DNA from: RGIG4608 sp045651165
GTDB lineage: Bacteria > Bacillota > Clostridia > Oscillospirales > CAG-272
Assembly: GCA_045651165.1 (NCBI GenBank)
Contig: JAZRRX010000003.1
Coordinates: 1-43,971, forward strand
Direction: 5' to 3'
Length of the DNA stretch: 43,971 bases
Shown: positions 32,071 to 40,360 of the stretch, piece after piece
How positions within the stretch are numbered: position 1 is the stretch's first letter
Layout: the number at the start of each line of letters is the position of its first letter
Position numbers and translations under genes: made by a program
Notes under the pieces: model-generated
Told to the model about the DNA's origin: nothing
What the model saw: the letters and a program-made list of their open reading frames with translations, nothing else
Databases searched by the model: none

Positions 32071-32613
32071 ATGGCAAGACTTAGAGATATGTACAAGGCT
32101 GAAGTTGCTCCCGCTCTTATGAAGAAATTCGAGTATTCAAGCGTAATGCAGATCCCCAAACTTGATAAGATCGTTATCAACGTTGGTGTAGGCGACGCAA
32201 AGGACAACTCCAAGGCTATTGAAAACGTAATCACAGATATTACAAAGATTTCCGGTCAGAAAGCAGTTCCCACTTACGCTAAGAAGTCCGTTGCGAACTT
32301 CAAGCTTCGTCAGGGTATGAAGATCGGTGTTAAGGTTACACTTAGAGGCGACAAGATGTATGAGTTCCTTGATAGACTCTTCAACTTCTCACTTCCCAGA
32401 GTTCGTGACTTTAAGGGTATCAACCCCAACGCATTCGACGGTAGAGGCAACTACGCGCTCGGTCTTAAAGAGCAGCTTATCTTCCCCGAAATCGAATACG
32501 ATAAGGTTGAAAAGATTCGCGGTATGGACATCTGCTTCGTTACAACCGCAAATTCAGACGAAGAAGCAAGAGAGCTCCTCAAGCTTATGGGCGCTCCCTT
32601 CGCAAAGAACTAA
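32071..32613 (+). CDS. rplE: 50S ribosomal protein L5
   Basis: L5, 180 aa, binds 5S rRNA in the central protuberance. IVINVGVGDAKDNSKAIE and the final region DICFVTTANSDEEARELL are diagnostic. AAGGAGG precedes the start. Confidence 0.98.
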   Translation: MARLRDMYKAEVAPALMKKFEYSSVMQIPKLDKIVINVGVGDAKDNSKAIENVITDITKISGQKAVPTYAKKSVANFKLRQGMKIGVKVTLRGDKMYEFLDRLFNFSLPRVRDFKGINPNAFDGRGNYALGLKEQLIFPEIEYDKVEKIRGMDICFVTTANSDEEARELLKLMGAPFAKN

Positions 32614-32627
32614 GGAGGGTATAAGCA

Positions 32628-32813
32628 ATGGCAAAGAAAGCTATGGTTCTTAAACAGCAGAAGACACAGAAGTACTCCACACGTGAGTACAACCGTTGCA
32701 AGATCTGCGGTCGTCCCCACGCTTACCTTCGTAAGTTCGGTATCTGCCGTATCTGCTTCCGTGAACTCGCTTACAAGGGCGAAATTCCCGGTGTAAGAAA
32801 GGCAAGCTGGTAA
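32628..32813 (+). CDS. rpsN: 30S ribosomal protein S14, zinc-dependent (type Z)
   Basis: S14 type Z, 61 aa, in the 30S head. The zinc ligands are CKICG (Cys24/27) and CRICF (Cys40/43). The short length separates it from the cysteine-free 90-100 aa form used under zinc limitation. GGAGG lies upstream. Confidence 0.98.
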   Translation: MAKKAMVLKQQKTQKYSTREYNRCKICGRPHAYLRKFGICRICFRELAYKGEIPGVRKASW

Positions 32814-32839
32814 TACAGCAAACAAACGTTAAACACTTT

Positions 32840-32863
32840 CACTCAAGCAAAAATGCTTGAGTG
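32840..32863 (+). other. Stem-loop after rpsN
   Basis: CACTCAAGC (32840-32848) pairs with GCTTGAGTG (32855-32863), a perfect 9-bp stem with a 6-nt loop. No U-tract follows, so transcription should pass. It is the first of two hairpins in the 175-bp rpsN-rpsH gap. Confidence 0.65.
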
Positions 32864-32888
32864 GAGGTTATTGGATAAACTCCAACAT

Positions 32889-32922
32889 ATCGGCAGGAAC
32901 GGCTATGCCGTTTACCACCGAT
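32889..32922 (+). promoter_or_regulatory. Two-tier stem with internal loop upstream of rpsH, candidate autoregulatory RNA
   Basis: ATCGG (32889-32893) pairs with CCGAT (32918-32922) and, inside it, AACGGC (32898-32903) pairs with GCCGTT (32907-32912) around TAT. The two helices are separated by an internal loop, CAGG on one side and TACCA on the other. It lies 67 nt before the rpsH start. In E. coli, S8 represses the spc operon by binding an rRNA-like mRNA element; an equivalent here is inference from position. Confidence 0.45.
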
Positions 32923-32988
32923 ACGCCGCCGATCTAATTCAGTTTGGCAGCAAGAAAATATTTACTTGCATATAAGGAGGAAAAAATT

Positions 32989-33387
32989 ATGCAAATGTCA
33001 GACGTTATTGCAGACATGCTGACTAGAATCAGAAATGCAAATGATGCGAAGCACGCAACAGTTGACATTCCTGCTTCTAACATGAAGAAGTCAATCGCAG
33101 ACATTCTCGTTGAAGAGGGCTACGTTAAGGGCTATCAGGTAATCGAGGATGGCAAGCAGGGTATCATCAGAGTTACTCTTAAGTATACTCCTGCAAAACA
33201 GAAGGTAATTCGTGGTATTCGCCGTGTATCTAAGCCCGGTCTTAGAATCTACGCTGGTTACGAAGATATGCCCAAGGTTATGAATGGTCTTGGAACAGTT
33301 ATCGTTTCTACTTCTAAGGGTCTTATGACAGATAAGAAGGCTCGCGCAGAAAAAATCGGTGGCGAAATCATCGCCTTCGTATGGTAA
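32989..33387 (+). CDS. rpsH: 30S ribosomal protein S8
   Basis: S8, 132 aa, a primary 16S rRNA binder in the platform. SDVIADMLTRIRNAN and the C-terminal STSKGLMTDKKARAEKIGG are diagnostic. ATG 32989 follows AAGGAGG; the frame to 32944 is leader. The structured gap before it makes S8 a candidate for autogenous control. Confidence 0.98.
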   Translation: MQMSDVIADMLTRIRNANDAKHATVDIPASNMKKSIADILVEEGYVKGYQVIEDGKQGIIRVTLKYTPAKQKVIRGIRRVSKPGLRIYAGYEDMPKVMNGLGTVIVSTSKGLMTDKKARAEKIGGEIIAFVW

Positions 33388-33402
33388 TAGGAGGTACTGA
33401 AG

Positions 33403-33942
33403 ATGTCAAGAATTGGTAGAATGCCTATTACAGTTCCTGCCGGTGTTACAGTAACAGTTGGTGAAAACAACTATGTAACAGTTAAAGGTCCTAAGGGAAC
33501 ACTTGAGCAGCAGCTCAGCGGTCGTATGACCATCACACAGGAAGGTAACGTAATTGTAGTTACTCGTCCTACAGATGAAAAAGAAGACAGAAGCGCTCAT
33601 GGTCTTACAAGAGCTCTTCTTAACAACATGGTTGTTGGTGTAACAACAGGCTACTCAAAGAAGCTTGAAGTTGTTGGTGTTGGTTACAGAGTTGCAATGC
33701 AGGGTACAAAGCTCGTTCTTAACCTTGGTTACTCTCACCCCATTCACATCGAACAGCCCGCAGATCTTAAGATCGAAACACCCGATGCTAACACAATCAT
33801 CGTAAGTGGCGCTGACAAGCAGGCAGTTGGCCAGCTCGCAGCGGTTATCAGAAGTAAGAGACCTCCCGAACCCTATCATGGCAAGGGTGTTAAATACTCT
33901 GATGAATATATTCGCCGTAAGGCCGGTAAGACCGGTAAATAA
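33403..33942 (+). CDS. rplF: 50S ribosomal protein L6
   Basis: L6, 179 aa, with two related domains near the factor-binding site. MSRIGRMPITVPAGV and the ending RPPEPYHGKGVKYSDEYIRR are diagnostic. GGAGG lies upstream. Confidence 0.98.
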   Translation: MSRIGRMPITVPAGVTVTVGENNYVTVKGPKGTLEQQLSGRMTITQEGNVIVVTRPTDEKEDRSAHGLTRALLNNMVVGVTTGYSKKLEVVGVGYRVAMQGTKLVLNLGYSHPIHIEQPADLKIETPDANTIIVSGADKQAVGQLAAVIRSKRPPEPYHGKGVKYSDEYIRRKAGKTGK

Positions 33943-33960
33943 TGAAAGGAGTGGAGAACA

Positions 33961-34320
33961 ATGGTATCAAGAAAAGATAGAAACCAAGCTCGTCTTAAGA
34001 GACATAGAAGAGTTAGAGCAAAAATCTCCGGAACAGCAGCTCGTCCTCGTTTGGCAGTTTACCGTTCCAATGCTAACATCGTTGCTCAGATCATTGACGA
34101 CGTTGCAGGCGTAACATTAGTATCCGCTTCCACACTCGAAAAGGATTTCGAGGGTAACGGCGGTAACAAGGTTGCTGCAAGAGCAGTTGGTAAGACAATT
34201 GCTGAAAGAGCAACTGCTAAGGGTATCACCGAAGTTGTATTCGACAGAGGCGGCTATCTTTATCACGGACGTGTATCGGAATTGGCTGAAGGCGCTCGCG
34301 AGGGCGGCTTGAAGTTCTAA
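33961..34320 (+). CDS. rplR: 50S ribosomal protein L18
   Basis: L18, 119 aa, binds 5S rRNA together with L5. RHRRVRAKISGTAARPRLAV and FDRGGYLYHGRV are family marks. GAAAGGAG precedes the start. Confidence 0.98.
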   Translation: MVSRKDRNQARLKRHRRVRAKISGTAARPRLAVYRSNANIVAQIIDDVAGVTLVSASTLEKDFEGNGGNKVAARAVGKTIAERATAKGITEVVFDRGGYLYHGRVSELAEGAREGGLKF

Positions 34321-34350
34321 TCCATTTAGGATTAGTCCGGTTTGTACACT

Positions 34351-34377
34351 GTTCAAAACAATTAATTTTATTTGAAC
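34351..34377 (+). other. Stem-loop between rplR and rpsE
   Basis: GTTCAAA (34351-34357) pairs with TTTGAAC (34371-34377) around a 13-nt AT-rich loop, just upstream of the rpsE ribosome binding site. Probably an mRNA processing or stability element. Confidence 0.4.
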
Positions 34378-34397
34378 ATCAGAAAGAGGAAAATAAC

Positions 34398-34901
34398 ATG
34401 GCTAACAAAATCAATCCCGCAGAGCTTGATCTTAGAGAACAGCTCGTTGCATTGAACCGTGTTTCCAAGACCGTTAAAGGTGGACGTATCGCTCGTTTTG
34501 CAGCACTTATGGTTGTAGGTGACGAAAACGGACACGTAGGTGTTGGACTTGGTAAGGCAGCTGAAGTACCTGAAGCAATCCGCAAGGGTATCGAAGATGC
34601 TAAGAAAAATATGATTGAAGTTTCCCTTAAGGGTTCTACAATCCCCCACGAAATCACTGGTGTATTTGGCGCAGGTAAGGTGCTTCTTAAGCCCGCTGCT
34701 CCTGGTACTGGTATTATCGCCGGTGGTAAGGTAAGAATGGTACTTGAACTTGCAGGTATTAAGAACATTCGTGCTAAATGCTTGCGTTCAAATAACCCCA
34801 CAAACGTTGTAAAAGCAACTATGGAAGGCCTTAAGGCTCTCCGTACAGCTGAAGAAGTAGCGAAAGTTCGCGAACTCAGCGTTGAACAGGTTGAAGGTTA
34901 A
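34398..34901 (+). CDS. rpsE: 30S ribosomal protein S5
   Basis: S5, 167 aa, part of the mRNA entry channel and fidelity centre with S4. The double-stranded RNA-binding-like domain (EQLVALNRVSKTVKGGRIAR) and VGVGLGKAAEVPEAIRKG are present. AGAGGA lies upstream, a weaker SD than its neighbours. Confidence 0.98.
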   Translation: MANKINPAELDLREQLVALNRVSKTVKGGRIARFAALMVVGDENGHVGVGLGKAAEVPEAIRKGIEDAKKNMIEVSLKGSTIPHEITGVFGAGKVLLKPAAPGTGIIAGGKVRMVLELAGIKNIRAKCLRSNNPTNVVKATMEGLKALRTAEEVAKVRELSVEQVEG

Positions 34902-34915
34902 GGAGGAGTCGAACA

Positions 34916-35089
34916 ATGAAAAAAGTAACACTCATCAAGAGCCTTATCGGAACACTCCCCAACCAGAAGGCTACAGCAGAATCTCTCGGTCTTAAGAAGA
35001 TCGGTAACTTTATCGTTCACGAAGATAACGCTGTATTGGCTGGTAAAATCAAAGTGATTTCCCACCTTGTTAAAGTTGAAAACGTATAA
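34916..35089 (+). CDS. rpmD: 50S ribosomal protein L30
   Basis: L30, 57 aa, in its standard place between rpsE and rplO. The protein reads MKKVTLIKSLIGTLPNQK at the start and keeps the SLGLKKIGN motif. AAGGAGG precedes ATG 34916 by 9 nt and TAA is at 35087-35089. Confidence 0.97.
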   Translation: MKKVTLIKSLIGTLPNQKATAESLGLKKIGNFIVHEDNAVLAGKIKVISHLVKVENV

Positions 35090-35103
35090 GGAGGAAAAAG
35101 ACG

Positions 35104-35544
35104 ATGAAACTTCATGAACTTTCACCCGCTGCAGGTTCTACAAAGAACGTATACAGAAAGGGCCGTGGCCCTGCTTCTGGTAACGGTAAGACTGCAGGTA
35201 AGGGACACAAGGGTCAGAACGCTCGTTCAGGCGGCGGTGTAAGACCCGGATTCGAAGGCGGTCAGATTCCGCTTTACAGAAAGCTTCCTAAGAGAGGCTT
35301 TAACAACAAATTCGCTACAAATTACGCTATCGTTAACGTTGATGCTCTTAACGTTTTCGAAAATGGCGCAGTAGTTGATACACAAGCACTCCTTGACAAG
35401 AGAATTATCCGCAAGACACTTGACGGCGTTAAGATTCTTGGCAATGGTGAGCTTACAAAGGCATTAACTGTAAAAGCAAACATCTTTTCCGCAACAGCTA
35501 AAGAAAAGATAGAAGCAGCAGGCGGAAAGACAGAGGTGGTATAA
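35104..35544 (+). CDS. rplO: 50S ribosomal protein L15
   Basis: L15, 146 aa, a late assembly protein of the 50S subunit. The glycine/lysine-rich N-terminus GRGPASGNGKTAGKGHKGQN and GFEGGQIPLYRKLPKRGF are diagnostic. AAGGAGG lies upstream. secY starts 1 nt after the stop. Confidence 0.98.
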   Translation: MKLHELSPAAGSTKNVYRKGRGPASGNGKTAGKGHKGQNARSGGGVRPGFEGGQIPLYRKLPKRGFNNKFATNYAIVNVDALNVFENGAVVDTQALLDKRIIRKTLDGVKILGNGELTKALTVKANIFSATAKEKIEAAGGKTEVV

Positions 35545-35545
35545 G

Positions 35546-36889
35546 ATGTTTAAGACACTGAAGAACGCTTGGAAGGTTCAGGATATCCAGAACAAGATTC
35601 TCTTCACATTGCTTATAATTCTCTTATATCGACTTGGTTCTGCAATTCCCGTACCTTACGTACATCAGGATCTTATGAACTTTAATACCCTTTATGGTGG
35701 AACTATTTTGGGTTATTTGAGCATACTTTCCGGTGGAGCAATGTCGCAGGCAACATTTTTTGCACTTTCCGTTTCTCCCTATATTACGTCTTCAATCGTA
35801 ATTCAGCTTCTCACAGTTGCATTCCCCGACTCACTCGGTAAGATTGCAAAAGATGGAGAAGAGGGTCAGAAAAAAATCAAAAAATATACTCGTTGGATAA
35901 CAATTGCTATCGCACTTGTTACTGCTTACGGTTATACAGCACTTCTTGGTAATGGTAGCAACGGCGTAAGCTGGCTCGATTCCAAGTACGTTGTTTGGAG
36001 CGGTATGTGGGCTTCCAACGGTTTTGCAGGCACTCTTAACACACTTGTTATCATCGCTGCTTATGTAGCGGGTGCAGCAATCATTATGTGGCTCGCTGAG
36101 CTTATCGACGCGAAGGGTATCGGTAACGGTATCTCAATGATCTTGTTCTTCAATATCATTTCTCGTGGTCCTCAGCTTATCCAGGGCCTCTGGTCAATGA
36201 TTACTCACAACAAGAATGGTCTTGTTGTTGGTATTCTTCTTGGTATCCTTTCTGTTGCTATCACAGCAGCAATGGTACTTCTTACAGTTTGGGTAACACA
36301 CTCTGAAAGAAGAATTCCTATTCAGTATGCTAAGAGAGTTGTTGGACGCAAAATGTATGGCGGACAGGGAACACATCTTCCCATTAAGCTTAACATGACA
36401 GGCGTTATGCCCATCATCTTCGCAAGCTCAATCGTATCCGTTCCCGCAACAATCGCTATGTTCTTCCAAGGCAGCGGTTTTGCAAACTGGGTAACAAAAT
36501 GGCTTGGACCTGATTCTTGGGTATATATCATTATTTATCTTGTATTGATCGTTGCTTTTGCTTACTTCTATATCTTGATTTCTTTCAATCCTTTGGAAGT
36601 AGCAAACAATATCAAAAACAACGGTGGTTCCGTTCCCGGTATCCGTACAGGTAGACCCACCGCTGAATACATTACAAAGATTCTTAACCGAATCACTTTG
36701 ATAGGCGCATTCTTCCTTATCATAGTTGCAGGTCTTCCCATGGTAATTAACGCTGTTTCCGGTGGTACATTCCAGGGTCTTGCATTCGGTGGTTCTTCAT
36801 TGCTCATCGTTATCGGTGTTGCAATAGAGACATTCAGAGATATCGAAGCTCAGATTACAATGCGTAACTACAAGGGATTCCTTGATTAA
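35546..36889 (+). CDS. secY: Protein translocase subunit SecY
   Basis: Channel subunit of the Sec translocon, 447 aa with ten predicted helices. The plug and TM2 region GGTILGYLSILSGGAMSQAT, the cytoplasmic loop ERRIPIQYAKR (about 254-264) and the late loop NPLEVANNIKNNGGSVPGIR are diagnostic. It overlaps the end of the rplO control region with GAGGTGG as SD. It is followed by adk in the order usual in Firmicutes. Confidence 0.98.
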   Translation: MFKTLKNAWKVQDIQNKILFTLLIILLYRLGSAIPVPYVHQDLMNFNTLYGGTILGYLSILSGGAMSQATFFALSVSPYITSSIVIQLLTVAFPDSLGKIAKDGEEGQKKIKKYTRWITIAIALVTAYGYTALLGNGSNGVSWLDSKYVVWSGMWASNGFAGTLNTLVIIAAYVAGAAIIMWLAELIDAKGIGNGISMILFFNIISRGPQLIQGLWSMITHNKNGLVVGILLGILSVAITAAMVLLTVWVTHSERRIPIQYAKRVVGRKMYGGQGTHLPIKLNMTGVMPIIFASSIVSVPATIAMFFQGSGFANWVTKWLGPDSWVYIIIYLVLIVAFAYFYILISFNPLEVANNIKNNGGSVPGIRTGRPTAEYITKILNRITLIGAFFLIIVAGLPMVINAVSGGTFQGLAFGGSSLLIVIGVAIETFRDIEAQITMRNYKGFLD

Positions 36890-36919
36890 TTGATGGTCTG
36901 AATTTGACGGAGGATTCTT

Positions 36920-37561
36920 ATGAATTTAATTTTGATGGGCGCTCCCGGTGCGGGTAAGGGCACACAATCCGCAAGAATATCCGAAAAATGGAACATTCCT
37001 GCTATATCTACAGGGGAAATATTTCGTTCTGCCATCAAAGAAGGCACAGAGCTTGGTATTAAAGCTAAAGCTTTTATTGATAAAGGACAGCTTGTTTCCG
37101 ATGATTTAGCAATTGGAATTATCGAGGAATATCTTTCCTCAGATTCTTGTAAAAACGGTTTCATCCTTGATGGATTTCCTCGTTCAATACCTCAAGCTGA
37201 GGCACTTGAAACAATGGGTGTACACATTGATTGCGTACTCTCTTTGGAAATTGATGACGAAATCATCATCAAGAGAATGACAGGACGCAGAATTTGTTCT
37301 GGATGTGGTCTTTCATATCACGTTGAACACAAGAAGCCTGCGAAAGAAAATATTTGCGACAAATGTGGCTCACCACTTTATATAAGAAGTGATGACGCTG
37401 CTGAAACAGTAAAAAATAGACTTGTAACATTCCACGCACAAACAGAACCTATTAAGGCATTTTATGACAAAAGAGGATTGCTTAAATGCGTGAATGGAGA
37501 AGCGGACGTTGAAACAACAACTGCTTTGGTATTCAAGACTCTTGAAGAAATTGAGGCTTGA
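36920..37561 (+). CDS. adk: Adenylate kinase
   Basis: Interconverts ATP + AMP and 2 ADP in the cytoplasm; 213 aa. P-loop GAPGAGKGTQSA (7-18), AMP site ISTGEIFRSA and LDGFPRSIPQAEAL are present. The LID carries four cysteines (CSGCG and CDKCG, about 130-155), the zinc-binding form of Gram-positive enzymes. GGAGG lies upstream. The stop overlaps the region before map. Confidence 0.98.
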   Translation: MNLILMGAPGAGKGTQSARISEKWNIPAISTGEIFRSAIKEGTELGIKAKAFIDKGQLVSDDLAIGIIEEYLSSDSCKNGFILDGFPRSIPQAEALETMGVHIDCVLSLEIDDEIIIKRMTGRRICSGCGLSYHVEHKKPAKENICDKCGSPLYIRSDDAAETVKNRLVTFHAQTEPIKAFYDKRGLLKCVNGEADVETTTALVFKTLEEIEA

Positions 37562-37563
37562 AT

Positions 37564-38325
37564 ATGATACAAGTAAAAAATTCAATGCAACTTAATGCAA
37601 TGAAGGAAGCAGGACGTATCACGGGCGAGACTTTGCTCAAAGCCCGTGAGCTCGTCCGACCTGGAATTAGTACCAAGGAGCTCGATGAAGCGATTAGAGC
37701 TTATATCGAGAAATGTGGCGCAAAGCCATCATTCCTTGGATATCACGGATTCCCGGGATCTGCTTGCATAAGTATTAATGATGAAGTAATTCACGGCATA
37801 CCCTCGGCAAAAAGATTTTTGCAGGAGGGAGACATTGTGAAAATTGATGTGGGAGCGTGTATAAACGGCTACCACGGAGATAGCGCGCGAACCATTCCTG
37901 TAGGAAAGGTAAGTGATGAAGCTTTGCAGCTTATTAAAGCTACAAGAGATAGTTTCTTCGCGGGTGCGCAAATGGCGGTTGCTGGTAATCGCATAGGTGA
38001 TATCGGCTCTGCAATCTCAGAATCCGTAAGACCGTACGGCTACGGTGTTGTTAGAGAGTTTATCGGACACGGAATTGGACGCAACGTTCACGAAGAGCCC
38101 GACGTACCAAATTACGGCACTGCAGGACGTGGTGTTCGCCTTTGCAACGGCATGACACTTGCTATTGAACCCATGATAAATATGGGAACAGCAAAAGTTA
38201 TCGTGTTGCCAGACGGCTGGACGGTGAAGACCGCTGACGGAAGTCTTTCGGCTCATTATGAAAATACTATTGCTATTACTCCGGAGGGAGTACAGATATT
38301 AACGCTTATTGATAACGATTTTTAA
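37564..38325 (+). CDS. map: Methionine aminopeptidase, type I
   Basis: Removes the N-terminal Met from new proteins; 253 aa, a pita-bread metalloenzyme. Metal ligands are visible in KIDVGACINGYHGDSA (two Asp), FIGHGIGRNVHEEP (His), LAIEPMINMG (Glu) and HYENTIAI (Glu). ATG 37564 is chosen with GAGG 7 nt upstream; the TTG at 37558 lies too close to that SD. It starts 2 nt after the adk stop. The KOW-type protein gene often placed between map and infA in Firmicutes is absent. Confidence 0.97.
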   Translation: MIQVKNSMQLNAMKEAGRITGETLLKARELVRPGISTKELDEAIRAYIEKCGAKPSFLGYHGFPGSACISINDEVIHGIPSAKRFLQEGDIVKIDVGACINGYHGDSARTIPVGKVSDEALQLIKATRDSFFAGAQMAVAGNRIGDIGSAISESVRPYGYGVVREFIGHGIGRNVHEEPDVPNYGTAGRGVRLCNGMTLAIEPMINMGTAKVIVLPDGWTVKTADGSLSAHYENTIAITPEGVQILTLIDNDF

Positions 38326-38352
38326 AGCAAATATTTTAGGAGGAAAAATATC

Positions 38353-38571
38353 TTGGCTAAAGATGATGTAATCGAATTTGAAGGTACGGTAGTTGAAGCA
38401 CTTCCTAACGCTACCTTTAAGGTTCAGCTTCCTAATGGGCACATCGTTACTGCTCATATTTCAGGTAAGCTTAGAATGAACTATATCAGAATTTTGCCCG
38501 GTGATAAGGTAACTATTGAAGTTTCCGTTTACGACCTTAATAAAGGACGTATCACATGGCGTGCAAAATAA
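38353..38571 (+). CDS. infA: Translation initiation factor IF-1
   Basis: IF-1, 72 aa, an OB-fold that blocks the A site during initiation. AKDDVIEFEGTVVEALPNA and SGKLRMNYIRILPGDKV are diagnostic. It starts with TTG 38353, fixed by family alignment and by TTAGGAGG 10 nt upstream. A small hairpin, ACGGCA-AAA-TGCCGT (38587-38601), lies 15 nt after the stop. Confidence 0.97.
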   Translation: MAKDDVIEFEGTVVEALPNATFKVQLPNGHIVTAHISGKLRMNYIRILPGDKVTIEVSVYDLNKGRITWRAK

Positions 38572-38656
38572 TCTATAAAAACGCTGACGGCAAAATGCCG
38601 TTGGGTAACTCATAAAAACCAATAAAAACCATAATAAAGAAAGGAATGGTAGTACA

Positions 38657-38770
38657 ATGAAAGTTAAACCATCCGTAAAGAAGATCTGCGACAAGTGCAA
38701 GATCATCAAGAGAAAAGGTAAAATCATGGTAATCTGTGAGAACCCGAAGCACAAACAAAGACAGGGTTAA
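38657..38770 (+). CDS. rpmJ: 50S ribosomal protein L36, zinc form
   Basis: L36, 37 aa. MKVKPSVKKICDKCKIIKR is the family start; zinc ligands are Cys11, Cys14, Cys27 and His32. AAAGGAA is a weak SD about 10 nt upstream. The alpha part of the cluster begins here. Confidence 0.97.
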   Translation: MKVKPSVKKICDKCKIIKRKGKIMVICENPKHKQRQG

Positions 38771-38817
38771 TCACAAACCACACACTAAAAATAACCGAAT
38801 TAAAGAGGTGAAATAAA

Positions 38818-39186
38818 ATGGCTCGTATAGCTGGTGTTGATATTCCAAATGCAAAACGCATTGAAATCGCTCTTACCTACATTTACGGTATCGGCCGCAA
38901 GAGTGCAAATGACATTCTTGCAAAGACAGGCATCAATCCCGACACTCGTGCAAAGGATCTTACAGACGCTGAAGTTGCTAAACTTCGTGATGAGATCGAA
39001 AACTTCTACACAGTTGAGGGTGATCTTCGCCGTGATGTTGCTATGAACATCAAGAGAAAGATCGAAATTAACTGCTTCTGCGGTATCAGACATAGAAAAG
39101 GTCTCCCCGTTAGAGGTCAGAGAACAAAAACAAACGCAAGAACTCGTAAGGGTCCTGCTAAGACAATCGCTAACAAGAAGAAATAA
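38818..39186 (+). CDS. rpsM: 30S ribosomal protein S13
   Basis: S13, 122 aa, contacts the P-site tRNA and the 50S bridge. MARIAGVDIPNAKRIEIAL and RHRKGLPVRGQRTKTNAR are diagnostic. AGAGGTG lies upstream. Confidence 0.98.
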   Translation: MARIAGVDIPNAKRIEIALTYIYGIGRKSANDILAKTGINPDTRAKDLTDAEVAKLRDEIENFYTVEGDLRRDVAMNIKRKIEINCFCGIRHRKGLPVRGQRTKTNARTRKGPAKTIANKKK

Positions 39187-39200
39187 AGGAGTAGCATAAG

Positions 39201-39590
39201 ATGGCTGTTAAAAAAGTAGTCAGAAAACGCCGCGAACGTAAGAATATTGAAAAAGGCGCGGCTCATATCAGTGCAACTTTCAACAATACTATTGTAACCA
39301 TCACCGATGTAAACGGAAACACAATTTCTTGGGCTTCCGCTGGTGAACTTGGTTTCAAGGGTTCCAGAAAATCAACTCCCTTTGCAGCTCAGTCTGCAGC
39401 AGAGACAGCAGGTAAGGCTGCTATGGAACACGGACTTAAGACTGTTGAAGTGTTTGTAAAAGGTCCCGGTTCAGGACGTGAATCCGCAATCCGTGCGTTG
39501 GAAACAGTTGGTCTTCAGATCACAATGATTAAGGACGTAACTCCTATTCCTCACAACGGTTGCAGACCCCCTAAACGTAGAAAAGTTTAA
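39201..39590 (+). CDS. rpsK: 30S ribosomal protein S11
   Basis: S11, 129 aa, in the platform near the E site. AHISATFNNTIVTITDVNGN and the ending PIPHNGCRPPKRRKV are diagnostic. AAAGGAG precedes the start. Confidence 0.98.
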   Translation: MAVKKVVRKRRERKNIEKGAAHISATFNNTIVTITDVNGNTISWASAGELGFKGSRKSTPFAAQSAAETAGKAAMEHGLKTVEVFVKGPGSGRESAIRALETVGLQITMIKDVTPIPHNGCRPPKRRKV

Positions 39591-39608
39591 TATTGGAGGA
39601 TTTACAAA

Positions 39609-40235
39609 ATGGCAAGATATACAGGTCCTGCATGTAAGCTCTGCCGTAGAGAAGGCAAAAAGCTTTATCTCAAGGGCGAACGCTGCACATCAGGTAAATG
39701 CGCACTTGACCGCAGACATTCTGCTCCCGGTCAGCACGGTGCAAACAATAAGAAACTTAGAGAATACGGACGTCAGCTTCGTGAGAAGCAGACAGCAAAG
39801 AGATACTATGGTGTTCTTGAAAAGCAGTTCAAGAACTACTATGTAGAGGCTGCAAGAAAGCCCGGTATCACAGGTGAAAACCTTCTTTGCTTGCTTGAAA
39901 GAAGACTTGACAATGTTGTTTACAGAATGGGCTTCGCAGAAAGCCACAAGGAAGCTCGTCAGATCGTTCTTCACGAGCACATCGAACTCAACGGTAAGAA
40001 GGTTAACGTTCCTTCTATCCTTGTAAGACCCGGTGATGTTATCACAGTTCGTGAAAACTTCAGAGGTTCTGAAAAGTGCAAAGCACTTGTTGAGAGCGCA
40101 CAGACAAAGTCTGCTCCCAAATGGCTTGAAGTTAATAAAGAAAACATGAGTGCAAAGGTTCTTACTATGCCTGCTCGTGAAGACATTGACTTCCCCTTCG
40201 AGGAACAGCTTATCGTCGAACTTTATTCCAAGTAA
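39609..40235 (+). CDS. rpsD: 30S ribosomal protein S4, zinc form
   Basis: S4, 208 aa, a primary assembly protein. The N-terminal cysteines CKLC (9, 12) and two more in RCTSGKCALD (26, 31) form the zinc site of the C+ type. The S4 RNA-binding domain follows (RRLDNVVYRMGFAESHKEAR). TTGGAGG lies upstream. In this lineage rpsD sits inside the alpha cluster, unlike the separate gene of Bacillus. Confidence 0.98.
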   Translation: MARYTGPACKLCRREGKKLYLKGERCTSGKCALDRRHSAPGQHGANNKKLREYGRQLREKQTAKRYYGVLEKQFKNYYVEAARKPGITGENLLCLLERRLDNVVYRMGFAESHKEARQIVLHEHIELNGKKVNVPSILVRPGDVITVRENFRGSEKCKALVESAQTKSAPKWLEVNKENMSAKVLTMPAREDIDFPFEEQLIVELYSK

Positions 40236-40240
40236 TAACC

Positions 40241-40264
40241 CGGGTACCGCAAAAATTGTACCCG
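40241..40264 (+). other. Stem-loop between rpsD and rpoA
   Basis: CGGGTAC (40241-40247) pairs with GTACCCG (40258-40264) around a 10-nt loop, 6 nt after the rpsD stop. No U-tract follows. The 125-bp gap is otherwise empty. It may set the ratio of rpoA to ribosomal protein mRNA by processing or partial termination. Confidence 0.55.
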
Positions 40265-40360
40265 AGGTTGCTTGGCAATGTTGGATGACAATTTTAGTGC
40301 GGACAAAATTTATCCCCTGTAAAACACAGTGAAAAATTTATAAATGGAGGAATATTTGGA

